NCBI GenBank assembly: GCA_002708925.1
Contig: PAPN01000010.1
Coordinates: 1-64,000 of the forward strand
Length of the DNA stretch: 64,000 bases
Reading direction: 5' to 3'
Source of the DNA: Paracoccaceae bacterium
GTDB taxonomy: Bacteria > Pseudomonadota > Alphaproteobacteria > Rhodobacterales > Rhodobacteraceae
Shown here in pieces: positions 45,279 to 53,951 of this stretch (position 1 is the first letter of the stretch; the number at the start of each line of letters is the position of its first letter). The translations under genes and the position numbers were made by a program. Below the pieces are notes generated by a model that saw only the letters and a list, made by a program, of their open reading frames with translations, did no database searches and had not been told where the DNA came from.

Positions 45279-46241
45279 ATGAGCCTTCCGCATCAACAGC
45301 GCTTTCCCTGGAATCTCGACTGGAACCTGCTGCGCACCTTCATGGTCGTGGTCGAGCAACGCGGCATTTCTAAAGCGGCCGACTTTCTGGGGCTGAAACA
45401 GCCCACCGTTTCGGCGGCTTTGAAACGCCTAGAGCAAACCACCGGCAAGACGCTGGTCATCCGCAAGCCGAACGAATTTACCATCACGCGCTCGGGCCAG
45501 GCGCTTTACACGGAATGCGCCAAGATTTTCGGCACCGTTTCGCAGCTGCCCTCGCTGCTTGACTCGGACAACACCGAATTGCGGGGGCATCTTTCGATTG
45601 CCATCACCAGTTCCGTCATCTCCAATCATTTCGAGGATTTCCTGCATCTGTTCTCCTCCGAGCACCCGCAGGTTACCTATTCCTTTACCGTGTACGAAAG
45701 CGAAGATGTCGAGACCATGATCGCGCAGAACCGGGCGAGTTTCGGCATTTGTCTGCTGTCCACAATGCCGCAGAACCTGAAAACCATGGTGCTGTATCGT
45801 GAATTTTTTGGGCTGTATTGCGGGGCGCGTCATCCATTGTTTCATGCCCAGACAATCGCCCCCGAAGATCTGGTCGGCGAGCCCTTTGTCGCCTTCCAGA
45901 CCGAAGCAGAGGGCGGCCCGCTAGAGGCCATTTCGCGCCTTCGCGCCCGTGTGGGCCTGGCCAATACCTGGCGTGGGGTGTCGTCCAGTCTGAATGAAAT
46001 CCGGCGCATGATAATGGCCAATATCGGGGTTGGAGCATTGCCGCTGCATGTTGCCAAACATGATGTGGCCGCCGGGCACATTCGCCAATTGCCGCCCTAT
46101 GATGCGCTGCCGATGGTGAACATCTACCTGATCACCAATCCAGCGCGTCGCCAGTCCGATGCTGAAACGGCCTTCTTATCCGCCTGCGAGGCCTGGATTG
46201 CAGAAATCGACATCGAGACACGCACCTATGGCGCAGAATAG
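45279..46241 (+). CDS. LysR family transcriptional regulator
   Basis: A 320-residue regulator. The N-terminal winged helix-turn-helix reads LLRTFMVVVEQRGISKAADF and LGLKQPTVSAALKRLEQTTG (residues about 18-57). The effector domain begins LRGHLSIAITSSVISNHFED and has GVGALPLHVAKHDVAAGHIR near the end. It is divergent from the eleven-gene minus-strand unit and is almost certainly its regulator, with the imported amino acid or an intermediate as effector. Its 3' end overlaps the acyltransferase gene tail to tail by 16 bases. Confidence 0.93.
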   Translation: MSLPHQQRFPWNLDWNLLRTFMVVVEQRGISKAADFLGLKQPTVSAALKRLEQTTGKTLVIRKPNEFTITRSGQALYTECAKIFGTVSQLPSLLDSDNTELRGHLSIAITSSVISNHFEDFLHLFSSEHPQVTYSFTVYESEDVETMIAQNRASFGICLLSTMPQNLKTMVLYREFFGLYCGARHPLFHAQTIAPEDLVGEPFVAFQTEAEGGPLEAISRLRARVGLANTWRGVSSSLNEIRRMIMANIGVGALPLHVAKHDVAAGHIRQLPPYDALPMVNIYLITNPARRQSDAETAFLSACEAWIAEIDIETRTYGAE

Positions 46242-48121
46242 CGCCCCCCTTCACCCGCTGGCTGAGCCGGGCCAAGCGGATGGGCTTGCGCCAGAATTGC
46301 GCCGATGAATGCCGCGCCCTCCTGGGTCAGATGTAACCCGTCATAAGAAATCAACGCCCCGTTTTCGGTGAAAATCGGGCAGCCCTGCGCGCAGACCGTG
46401 CCCAGAATATCCACGAACGCCCCGGCCGGCAGCTGGGCCTGCAAAGCCCGGTTAACCTGCCGCACCTCATCCGAGGGCACCCGGCGCAGCTGTGCGGCCT
46501 GCGCGGGGTCCACGTCCAGCAGCGCGCGCCGGTTCAGCTCGAATTCCTTAGGGCCGATGACCAGCAGACGTTGATCGGCTGGCAGGTTCATCGCGCGCAG
46601 GCTTTGCGGCAACAGCGCGGCGGCCCAGCCGGTCCAGCGCGCCGACAGCACCAGAACATCCGCCTGCCGCATGGTCTGCACCTGCGCGGGGCTGAGCGCC
46701 CGCTGCTCGCACATCCGGCGATCCTGCGGCGCGATATGAAGGCGTGTCTGCGCGGCCGGCTGCCCAAAGTGAATCTGGCACCGCGCCGGGACATAAATCG
46801 CCGTGACCGCATGATCGCGCAACAGATCGGACTCGGCCAGAATATTAAAGAAATCCTGGCTGAAGCTGTCTCCGACCAGAACAAGATTGGGCCGGCTGTC
46901 CGACAGAGGCCGCCCCCGCACGCCATCATACCCGGCTGTCACATAGCGCGCATAGGTCTTGGGCGGTTCGGTGATCCAGGCTCTTTGCGGTGCGGGGAAT
47001 CTGCCCGGCAGGCCGTGGCTGACAATCAAAGCGCCGCCCAGAACCGCCATCGCCACAAGCCCCGCCCCCGACGCGCCGAATACCTGCCCGCGCGTCAGAA
47101 ACCCGCCCCGGCGGAAGGGGCGTTCAACAAAGGCCCAGCTGCCCCAGGCCAGCAGCAGCGCCAGCCCCGACAGCCCCAGCATCTCTGCCAGCGGCGGGTG
47201 CATATCCGCATCCAGCATCCGGGCAAAGGCAAACAGCGGCTGATGCCACAGATAGGCCGAATAGCTGATCAGCCCGATCCCGACGATCCAGCGCAGCGAC
47301 AACACGCGCCCTGCCCAGTTCTCGGCCCGTGCGCCGTACAGAACGGCCAGCGTCCCCAGAACCGGCACCAGCGTCCACAGCGACGGAAACGGCGTGGCCG
47401 CGGAATACAGCAGAACCGATGCTCCGATCGCGCCAAGGCCGATCAAGGCCAGCAAACCGGGCAATCCACCCGCCGGCGCAGGGCGGCGCATCATCCACAG
47501 CGCCAGCAGCGATCCGGCCAGAAGCTCCCACGCGCGGGTCGGCAGCAGATAGAAACTGGCCCCCGGCATCCGCCCGGTCAGCAGCTGTGCCAGAACCAGC
47601 GACACCAGAAACCCGGCGGCCAGAACCGCGCCAACTGTGCGCCGGTGCACTCTTCCCCAGAGCCCGGCCATGATCAGCGGTATGAACAGATAGAACTGCT
47701 CTTCGACAGACAGGCTCCAGGTGTGGAGCAGCGGGTTCAGCTCGGCCGCTGCCGCGAAATAGCCGCTCTGCCGCCAGAACACGATATTCGAGAAAAACCC
47801 AGCAACGCCGCCCAGCCCCTGCCCGAACGCCTGCAACTGATAGGGCAGCATCAACACCAAAGCCGCAACGCTGGTCGCTGCAACCACACAGAACAGCGCC
47901 GGCAGGATGCGCCGGGCGCGTCTTTCGTAAAACCGCAGAACCGAGAATTGCCCCCGCTCCAGCTCCTCGGCGATGATGCGGGTGATCAGAAACCCCGAAA
48001 TCACAAAGAAAACGTCAACCCCGACAAAACCGCCCGAAAACAGATCAAGCCCCGCGTGGAACAGGATCACAGGCAGCACCGCCACCGCGCGTAAGCCGTC
48101 GATTTCCTTGCGGTAGTGCAT
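46226..48121 (-). CDS. OafA/YrhL-type acyltransferase with C-terminal SGNH domain
   Basis: A 631-residue membrane O-acyltransferase. The N-terminal acyltransferase-3 domain starts YRKEIDGLRAVAVLPVILFH, has GGFVGVDVFFVISGFLITRI, FYERRARRILPALF and LLHTWSLSVEEQFYLFIPL (essential His/Glu region), and about ten membrane segments to residue 385. The periplasmic SGNH domain follows: nucleophile block NLVLVGDSFSQDFFNIL near 420-436, and Asp/His in YDGLHLTQEGAAF near the end. Such proteins acetylate lipopolysaccharide O-antigen or exopolysaccharide. ATG 48121 is chosen from homology; its ribosome-binding site is weak. Confidence 0.9.
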   Translation of the reverse strand: MHYRKEIDGLRAVAVLPVILFHAGLDLFSGGFVGVDVFFVISGFLITRIIAEELERGQFSVLRFYERRARRILPALFCVVAATSVAALVLMLPYQLQAFGQGLGGVAGFFSNIVFWRQSGYFAAAAELNPLLHTWSLSVEEQFYLFIPLIMAGLWGRVHRRTVGAVLAAGFLVSLVLAQLLTGRMPGASFYLLPTRAWELLAGSLLALWMMRRPAPAGGLPGLLALIGLGAIGASVLLYSAATPFPSLWTLVPVLGTLAVLYGARAENWAGRVLSLRWIVGIGLISYSAYLWHQPLFAFARMLDADMHPPLAEMLGLSGLALLLAWGSWAFVERPFRRGGFLTRGQVFGASGAGLVAMAVLGGALIVSHGLPGRFPAPQRAWITEPPKTYARYVTAGYDGVRGRPLSDSRPNLVLVGDSFSQDFFNILAESDLLRDHAVTAIYVPARCQIHFGQPAAQTRLHIAPQDRRMCEQRALSPAQVQTMRQADVLVLSARWTGWAAALLPQSLRAMNLPADQRLLVIGPKEFELNRRALLDVDPAQAAQLRRVPSDEVRQVNRALQAQLPAGAFVDILGTVCAQGCPIFTENGALISYDGLHLTQEGAAFIGAILAQAHPLGPAQPAGEGGRYSAP

Positions 48122-48311
48122 CGTGTCCGTGAGATCCCTGCCTGATCGTGTCTCTTGCCTGCCTGAATGCGGGACAGGCCCGTCTGGCGCAAGGGGGAAT
48201 TCAGGGGCCGTGGGCCTGTCCGGAACGCGGGCGGGCTTGGCCGTCTGAAAACTGTCCCTTCTGTGCAAAACAGGCTACACCCACGCAGACGGAAACGTGT
48301 TCGGGGGCCCT

Positions 48312-49478
48312 ATGTCAGGTCAGATGCAGAAATTCTCGGTTTCGGCCGACAGCCGGGTGCTGACACCCGATGTGCCGGGCCTGGCCATCCTGCGCGCTGC
48401 TCTGGCCAGCGGGGCGGCGATACACGCACGCCAGAGCGGCCCCGACCCAATCGCGCCGGACGTCTGCGCCCCCCCATGGCTGACCTGTGAAACCTCGGGC
48501 AGCAGCGGCCCCCCCAAGGTCATCCGCCGCAGCCCTGCCTCGTGGATTGCCAGCTTCAAAGTCATGCAAAATCGGTTCGCCATCGGCCCCGGCGATACCT
48601 ATCTGACCTTTGGCAGCCTGGGCCATTCCCTGCCGCTCTATGCGGTGATCGAGGCCAGCCACCTGGGGGCCGACATCGCTCTTTGCCCCAACCCCGCGCG
48701 CGCGGATATGACAGATGGGGCGGACGAGCATCTGCCCACCGTCATTTACGCCACCCCGACGCAGCTGCGGCTTTATCTGGCTCATCAGTCGCCCGGCGCA
48801 AAATTGCGGTGGGTCTTCGCCGGCGGAGGCAAGCTGGACACAGCCACCCGCCAGCTGCTGCAAAACCGCGCTCCGCAGGCGCAAGTCGTTGAATTCTTTG
48901 GCGCAAGCGAGACCAGCTTTATCACCCTAAGCGATCACGACACGCCCCAGGGCTCGGTTGGGCGGGCCTATCCGGGGGTGGATCTGCGGATCGGGCCGGG
49001 GGGGCTGCCCCCCCATAAGACAGCCGAGCTTTGGGTGCGCAGCCCCTATCTGTTTCAGGGCTATGCGTCGGGCGGATCAGGCGATACCGAATGGCGCGAC
49101 GGCTACCTGAGCATCGGCGAGCTGGGCTATCTGGACAGCGCGGGGCACCTGTTCCTGCGCGGCCGCAAAAACCGCATGTTCACCGTCGCCGACAAGAATG
49201 TCTTCCCCGAAGAGATCGAGGCCACAATCGCGCGGTTTGCGGGCGTCCGGCATTGCGCGGTCGTGCCGCGCTCTGATGCGCAGCGCGGCCATGTGGCGAT
49301 CTGTTTCCTTGAGGCGCGGGGCCCGCTGGACCTGGCCAGGTTGCGCCAGCTGTGCCGCACGGCGCACGGGGCCCATTCGGTGCCCCGAGAATTCCGGATC
49401 TTGCCTGAAATCCCGCTGCTGGCGGCGGGCAAACCGGATCTGACCGCCCTGACCCGCCTGTCGGAGACCCCCGCATGA
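48312..49478 (+). CDS. Short AMP-binding acyl-CoA ligase family protein
   Basis: A 388-residue member of the adenylate-forming (ANL) enzymes. Seen: P-loop TCETSGSSGPPKVIRRS near 67-83; VVEFFGASETSFITL (adenine site); DGYLSIGELGYLDSAGHLFL (ATP ribose Asp usually in TGD; here IGE); GRKNRMFTVADKNVFPEEIE; and the C-terminal catalytic Lys in LAAGKPDLTAL. The N-terminal ~100-150 residues of a full ligase are missing, yet start and downstream coupling look normal, so this is a compact subfamily rather than a truncation. GTG 48297 is an alternative start. It overlaps the thiolase gene by four bases, recalling the Bacillus yhfT-yhfS pair. Confidence 0.85.
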   Translation: MSGQMQKFSVSADSRVLTPDVPGLAILRAALASGAAIHARQSGPDPIAPDVCAPPWLTCETSGSSGPPKVIRRSPASWIASFKVMQNRFAIGPGDTYLTFGSLGHSLPLYAVIEASHLGADIALCPNPARADMTDGADEHLPTVIYATPTQLRLYLAHQSPGAKLRWVFAGGGKLDTATRQLLQNRAPQAQVVEFFGASETSFITLSDHDTPQGSVGRAYPGVDLRIGPGGLPPHKTAELWVRSPYLFQGYASGGSGDTEWRDGYLSIGELGYLDSAGHLFLRGRKNRMFTVADKNVFPEEIEATIARFAGVRHCAVVPRSDAQRGHVAICFLEARGPLDLARLRQLCRTAHGAHSVPREFRILPEIPLLAAGKPDLTALTRLSETPA

Positions 49479-50593
49479 GCGCAAGCTACATCCTGGCCGC
49501 GCGGCGCAGCCCCATAGTTCCGCGCAACGGGGCCTTTGCCGAACTGGCCCTGCACGATCTGGCCGCGCCTGTGATTTTGGCAGCGCTACAGGACGCCGGG
49601 ATTGCCCCGCGAAAAGTGGACGAGCTGATCCTGTCCAATGCTCTGGGCGCGGGCGGCAACCCTGCGCGCAGCGCGGCTCTGGCCACCGGGCTGCGCCCCG
49701 AAGTGGCCGGCCTGTCCGTGGACCGGCAATGTGTCGGCGGGCTGGACGCCTTGATTCTGGCCGATGCGATGATCCGCAGCGGCCTGCATGAAATCGTCGT
49801 TGCCGGCGGGGCCGAGAGCTACTCGCGCCGCCCCCTGCGATACCGCACCTTTGCCGATGGCCGCCCGCCCCAGCCCTACGATCAGGCCCCCTTTACCCCC
49901 TGGCCCGAACGCGACCCCGACATGGCCGAGGCGGCGGATCGGCTGGCAGGGCTGCACGGGATTTCAAGGGATGCGCAGGACGCCTGGGCCATGCGCAGCC
50001 ACAGCGACGCGCGCGCCGCCCAGCCGCCCGGCATTGCCCCCCCCGGCGTTGTCCCGATCCACGGCCAGACCCAAGACCCGTTTCCCCGCACTCTCAGCCC
50101 GCGCCTTTGCGCCAAAGCGCCGGTGGTGCATGGCTCTGTCACTGCGGCGAACATGGCCGTGGCGGCGGACGGCGCGGCCTTTGCCATCGTCGTTTCCGAG
50201 CGGATCGCGCAGGCCTATGGCGGCGGCGCGCAAATCGTGGGCCGCGCCACGCTGGGCGGCGATCCCGCCCTGCCCGGCCTGGCCCCTGTGGCCGCGATCA
50301 AGGCCGCTCTGGCCCAGGCTGACTGCCAGGCGGACGCGCTGCAAACCGCTGAAATCATGGAGGCTTTCGCCGTTCAGGCCCTGCTGTGCCAACGCCAGTC
50401 AGGGATCGACCGCGCGATCCTGAATCCCTATGGCGGCGGATTGGCGCGCGGCCATCCGATCGGAGCCTCGGGGGCCGTCCTGGCCGTCAATCTGTTTCAC
50501 AGGCTTCAAAAGACGCCGGGATTGGGACTGGCCGCCATCGCAGCGGCAGGCGGTCTGGGCACGGCGCTGTTGCTGCGCACGGATGCGCCCTAA
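49475..50593 (+). CDS. Thiolase family protein lacking the second catalytic Cys
   Basis: A 372-residue thiolase-fold protein. The nucleophile Cys is kept in SVDRQCVGGLDALILA near residue 88 and the His in NPYGGGLARGHPIGASGA near 325. The C-terminal CxG motif, whose Cys is the acid/base in biosynthetic and degradative thiolases, reads AAIAAAGGLGTALLL, with Ala at the Cys position. It may therefore catalyse condensation or acyl transfer by a modified mechanism, or have reduced thiolase activity. It is coupled to the short acyl-CoA ligase, which presumably supplies its acyl-CoA. Confidence 0.85.
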   Translation: MSASYILAARRSPIVPRNGAFAELALHDLAAPVILAALQDAGIAPRKVDELILSNALGAGGNPARSAALATGLRPEVAGLSVDRQCVGGLDALILADAMIRSGLHEIVVAGGAESYSRRPLRYRTFADGRPPQPYDQAPFTPWPERDPDMAEAADRLAGLHGISRDAQDAWAMRSHSDARAAQPPGIAPPGVVPIHGQTQDPFPRTLSPRLCAKAPVVHGSVTAANMAVAADGAAFAIVVSERIAQAYGGGAQIVGRATLGGDPALPGLAPVAAIKAALAQADCQADALQTAEIMEAFAVQALLCQRQSGIDRAILNPYGGGLARGHPIGASGAVLAVNLFHRLQKTPGLGLAAIAAAGGLGTALLLRTDAP

Positions 50594-51273
50594 TCGAAAC
50601 CCCGGAAGCTGGTGAATGCGTCCAGCCCGGCCCGCTCGGTGCGAAACTGATTGACCGCTGCGCTCTGGTCCGGCACCCCTACGGCCACGCCGCAGACAAC
50701 CAGTTCCTGTTCAGGCAATTGCAGCGCGCGATGCGCCACCTGCGCGTAATTCGCGATGGCACCGATGCCGGTGGCCCCCAGCCCCTCGTTTTCGACCGCC
50801 AGCAACAAGGACATCAGCGCCATGCCCAGATCCATGAAACATCCTTTGCCCATGTTTCGGTCAATCGTCACCACAATCCCGACCGGAGCCCCGAAAAACG
50901 CATAGTTCCGGGCAAATTGCGCCCGGCGTCCGGCCACATCCCGGCGCGCGATCCCCAGCGCCTGATACAGCGCATATCCCGCGCGTCTTTGGCGGTCTTT
51001 CAGATCGGCGGGCATGGGTTTGGGGAAATAGGAATATTCCAGATCAATCGGCGCGCCGGCCTGATCCGCCGCCTGCAACTGCCCGATCAGCGCCTTCAGA
51101 GGCTGCCCAGTCAACACATGGAAGCTGCCCGGTTGCAGGTTGGCCCCGCTGGGCGCGCGGCGGGCCGCTGTGCAGATACGCTCGAGCGTTTCGCGCGCCA
51201 CCGGATCGGACGTATAGGCCCGGACCGAATGCCTGCGCGCCATCATTTTGGAAAAATCGGTCGGGTGATCCAT
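50590..51273 (-). CDS. Nitroreductase family protein
   Basis: A 227-residue FMN-dependent oxidoreductase. Seen: MARRHSVRAYTSDPVARETL near residues 11-30 (FMN phosphate-binding Arg-His-Ser-Val-Arg); AARRAPSGANLQPGSFHVL; the C-terminal FMN segment MALMSLLLAVENEGLGATGI; and VCGVAVGVPD. These enzymes reduce nitro groups, quinones or enones with NAD(P)H. It converges with the thiolase gene, overlapping by four bases. The natural substrate is unknown. Confidence 0.9.
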   Translation of the reverse strand: MDHPTDFSKMMARRHSVRAYTSDPVARETLERICTAARRAPSGANLQPGSFHVLTGQPLKALIGQLQAADQAGAPIDLEYSYFPKPMPADLKDRQRRAGYALYQALGIARRDVAGRRAQFARNYAFFGAPVGIVVTIDRNMGKGCFMDLGMALMSLLLAVENEGLGATGIGAIANYAQVAHRALQLPEQELVVCGVAVGVPDQSAAVNQFRTERAGLDAFTSFRGFD

Positions 51274-51435
51274 CGGCTGGCCTCGTCTGTCATCGCTGCG
51301 GTTCCGTCATAAAGCATCCGCGGGGATGGCCGCAATCTGCCCCTGCCATTGGCGCCCGGCCCCGGTTTTGTAAAAAATGATCCGATTGGGCGCGCGTGCC
51401 GTACCCCTACCAACACCGGAGTACAGGAGACGCAG

Positions 51436-51840
51436 ATGACTCAGATCGTCCTATTGTATGTGATCACCGCCGTGGTCTTTCTTGGGCTGGACATGATCGG
51501 CATCCGCGTGCTGATCCGCCCGATTTTTGACCGCCATATCGGAGACCTTCTGGCCGCGCCGCTTCGGCTGGGGCCGGCGGCGGTGTTCTATCTGTTTTAT
51601 GTGGCCGGGCTGTTGTGGTTTGTCTCGGCCCCGGCGCTGAAGGACAGCGCGCCGTTGCAGGCCCTGCTGGGCGGCGCAATCCTGGGGGCGCTGTGCTATG
51701 GCACCTATGAATTCACCAACTATGCCACGCTGGGGCGCTGGTCACCGGAGCAAGTCATCGCGGACACGTTGTGGGGCACCTTCCTGACCGGCGTGTCGGC
51801 CTGGGCCGGTGTGGCGGCGCTGTCGGGCCGGCTCGCCTAG
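51436..51840 (+). CDS. DUF2177 family membrane protein
   Basis: A 134-residue protein with four predicted membrane helices (VLLYVITAVVFLGLDMIGI; AAVFYLFYVAGLLWFVSA; ALLGGAILGALCYGTYEFTN; and the C-terminal WGTFLTGVSAWAGVAALSG). The GTYEFTNYATL and ADTLWGTFLTG motifs are typical of DUF2177, which has no established function. ATG 51436 follows AGGAG. It stands at the edge of the rpoE-chrR region, convergent with the SDR gene; the 162-bp upstream gap shows no clear signal. Confidence 0.88.
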   Translation: MTQIVLLYVITAVVFLGLDMIGIRVLIRPIFDRHIGDLLAAPLRLGPAAVFYLFYVAGLLWFVSAPALKDSAPLQALLGGAILGALCYGTYEFTNYATLGRWSPEQVIADTLWGTFLTGVSAWAGVAALSGRLA

Positions 51841-51846
51841 GGCCGC

Positions 51847-52581
51847 CTAAGACGACAGCCGCGCCGTCAGCCGCAAGGACAGCCCATAGGGCAATGCGCG
51901 CAGCAGTTTCATCGCTCGGGTGAACCGCTTGGGATAGTGGATTTCGAACCCCCGCCCCTGCATTCCGCGCAATGTCTGCTGCGCGGCCTCTTCGGCGGTG
52001 ATGATCGCGGGCATGTCAAAGCGGTTGCGATCCGTCAGCCGAGAGCGCACAAACCCCGGACAGACCAGACGCACATCCACACGCGGGGCCAGCTCGATCC
52101 GCAGGGTTTCGGCCAGATTGTTGACGGCGGCCTTGGTGGCAGAATAGGCCTGCCCGCCCGGCAGCCCGATATAGCCCGCAACCGAGCCGAACAGCACCAG
52201 TTGCCCGCCATGTTTCAACAAGGGCGGGGCCAGGCGGGCCACCTCGAATGTGCCCAGCAGGTTCACCTGCACAAGGGCCCGCGTGCGCACCCGATCCAGA
52301 TCGGCCACACGCCCCGGATCATAGAGCGCAGCCGTGCAGATCACCGCATCCAGGCTGTTTTCAGGGATCAGACGAGCCGCCGCATCCAGCGTTTCGGGCT
52401 GTCCCAGATCCAGCGGCAGAACCCGCGCGCCGGGACAGTCCCGCGCCAGGGTTTCCAAAGCCTGCGCGTCTCGTGCCGACACGGTCAGCTGCGCGCCTTG
52501 CGCGGACAAAGCCCGCGCCAGAGCCGCGCCAATCCCGGCACTGGCCCCGATGATCCAGACGTTTTTACCGGCGAATGACAT
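51847..52581 (-). CDS. Short-chain dehydrogenase/reductase
   Basis: A 244-residue SDR oxidoreductase. Seen: the cofactor loop WIIGASAGIGAALARALSAQ near 10-29; DAVICTAALYDPG (the NAG-type motif); the catalytic Ser in LVLFGSVAGYIGLPGGQAYS and the Tyr-x-x-x-Lys pair in QAYSATKAAVNNLAETL near 145-161. It follows chrR by four bases and is probably transcribed with rpoE-chrR, as SDR genes are found in the sigma-E regulons of related species. The substrate could be lipid-derived; unknown. Confidence 0.9.
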   Translation of the reverse strand: MSFAGKNVWIIGASAGIGAALARALSAQGAQLTVSARDAQALETLARDCPGARVLPLDLGQPETLDAAARLIPENSLDAVICTAALYDPGRVADLDRVRTRALVQVNLLGTFEVARLAPPLLKHGGQLVLFGSVAGYIGLPGGQAYSATKAAVNNLAETLRIELAPRVDVRLVCPGFVRSRLTDRNRFDMPAIITAEEAAQQTLRGMQGRGFEIHYPKRFTRAMKLLRALPYGLSLRLTARLSS

Positions 52582-52585
52582 CTGC

Positions 52586-53221
52586 TCAGATCCGGAAAAT
52601 CGGCTGCAAAATCCGCGGAATCATCGCATGGAACCGCAACGGCGCATCGGTGGCGGCCAGCACCACGCAGGGGCCATCCAGATCGGCGGTGGGCTGGTGG
52701 TCTACCTCCTCATGGGCGTATTCCACATCGCCCACATCGAAATGCCCCGCCCCATCCGAGAACCCGCCCTGTAGCACCAAAGTCAGCTCTAGCCCGCGAT
52801 GGCCATGTTCGGGCACCGCGCGGCCGGGCGGGATATACAGCAGCCTGAGCGAGCCCTGCGCATCCGCTGACAATATCTGCTGACGGATACCGCCGCCCAG
52901 CATCCGCCATTTGGGGGGCTGGCCGTGCAGGGCCTCCATCACCGGAGCGGGGAAGATGCCGGACCGGCGCGCGCTTGTCTGTCGGGGGCGGGGGGCATCC
53001 AGCGCGGCCAGCATCCGCGCGCGCGCGCCCGCTGACAGGGCGGCGGGTTCCAGCCGGTCCATCAGCGCACCGCCCAGCATTTCAGCCGCACCGGCACGGG
53101 CCCGGCAGTCATCGCACATCGACAGATGCGCGGCCACCACCACGGCAAAGGCATGGGGCAAGGCCCCCGCCGCATAGGCGTCGATCAGATGATCGGGGAT
53201 ATGATAGGTGATCGGGCTCAT
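52586..53221 (-). CDS. chrR: ChrR-type zinc anti-sigma factor with cupin domain
   Basis: A 211-residue inhibitor of the adjacent RpoE. The N-terminal anti-sigma domain has His7 and the His32-x3-Cys36-x2-Cys39 motif (AAHLSMCDDCRA), the zinc site of Rhodobacter sphaeroides ChrR shifted by one residue. The C-terminal cupin (PPGRAVPEHGHRGLELTLVL near 131-150; His-x-His and Glu) is the part needed to respond to singlet oxygen. The ATG overlaps the rpoE stop by four bases. Singlet oxygen or organic hydroperoxide as signal is inferred from the well-studied homologue. Confidence 0.94.
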   Translation of the reverse strand: MSPITYHIPDHLIDAYAAGALPHAFAVVVAAHLSMCDDCRARAGAAEMLGGALMDRLEPAALSAGARARMLAALDAPRPRQTSARRSGIFPAPVMEALHGQPPKWRMLGGGIRQQILSADAQGSLRLLYIPPGRAVPEHGHRGLELTLVLQGGFSDGAGHFDVGDVEYAHEEVDHQPTADLDGPCVVLAATDAPLRFHAMIPRILQPIFRI

Positions 53222-53883
53222 GGCTCTCTGAGGTCTTTCAGCTCGCGCCGCAGCTTTTCCAGGCCAAGGCGAATGCGGGATTTGATGGTGCCCAGCGGCA
53301 GGCCCGTCTGCTGGCTGATCTGACTGTGCGGCAGATCGTGCAAGAAGGCCTGCTCCAGCACCGCGCCCTGTTCGGGGGTCAGCCGCGACAGAGCCTTGCG
53401 CAGATGGGCGGCCTCTTGCTCCAGCGCCAGAATCTGCGCGGCGTCCGGGTCTTCGCTGGCCGGTTCATAAATATCATCGGGCGCGGGCGGCGGCGCGCGG
53501 CGAAACAGGTCAATCTGCCGGTTGCGCGCAATGCGGTAAATCCAGGCCGAGGCCTCGGCCCGGTGCGGATCGAACTGCCCGGCCTTGTGCCAGACCGACA
53601 GCATCACATCCTGCACCACATCCTCGGCCGAGCCATCGCGCAGCCCGCCCTTGATCAGCATCGCCTTCAGGCGCGGGGCGAAATGATCGAACAGATGGCC
53701 AAAGGCCACCCGATCGCGGTGATCGCGCACTGCCAGCAGCCATTCGGTGCTATCCGAGAAACGCTGCGGCGTCGGAGGGGGGCTGTCTTGCATCTGTCCG
53801 ATCAAACCCTGCGACGGCTCGGCGCTCAAGGGGGCATTTTCCCTCTGCGCGGCCTGAGCATTGATATGTTCCTCGAATGACAT
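53218..53883 (-). CDS. rpoE: ECF sigma factor RpoE (RpoE-ChrR group)
   Basis: Extracytoplasmic-function sigma factor that directs RNA polymerase to stress promoters when released from ChrR. Region 2 is seen in FGHLFDHFAPRLKAMLIKGG and DVVQDVMLSVWHKAGQFDPH with WIYRIARNRQIDLFRR; region 4 in HDLPHSQISQQTGLPLGTIK. From ATG 53883 it is 221 residues, but a TGATCC-N18-TAAACC promoter ends four bases before that ATG. The message would then be leaderless, or translation may begin at ATG 53793 (MQDSPPPTPQ), giving 191 residues. The first 30 residues look non-conserved. Confidence 0.93.
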   Translation of the reverse strand: MSFEEHINAQAAQRENAPLSAEPSQGLIGQMQDSPPPTPQRFSDSTEWLLAVRDHRDRVAFGHLFDHFAPRLKAMLIKGGLRDGSAEDVVQDVMLSVWHKAGQFDPHRAEASAWIYRIARNRQIDLFRRAPPPAPDDIYEPASEDPDAAQILALEQEAAHLRKALSRLTPEQGAVLEQAFLHDLPHSQISQQTGLPLGTIKSRIRLGLEKLRRELKDLREP

Positions 53884-53887
53884 ACCA

Positions 53888-53917
53888 GGTTTACGGGGGG
53901 AACCGGCCCCTGGATCA
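53888..53917 (-). promoter_or_regulatory. Sigma-E-type promoter of rpoE-chrR-SDR
   Basis: Minus strand: -35 TGATCC (53917-53912), an 18-base spacer, -10 TAAACC (53893-53888). It fits the RpoE promoter type known from Rhodobacter and implies autoregulation. Confidence 0.75.
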
Positions 53918-53951
53918 CCCCGAACAAAAATAAATGAATTTGCCCGCCAGG

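Noticed and set aside
48312-49478. Acyl-CoA ligase as an N-terminally truncated pseudogene
   Set aside because: The frame is intact, all core motifs are present and it is translationally coupled to the thiolase gene, so a compact subfamily is more likely than decay.
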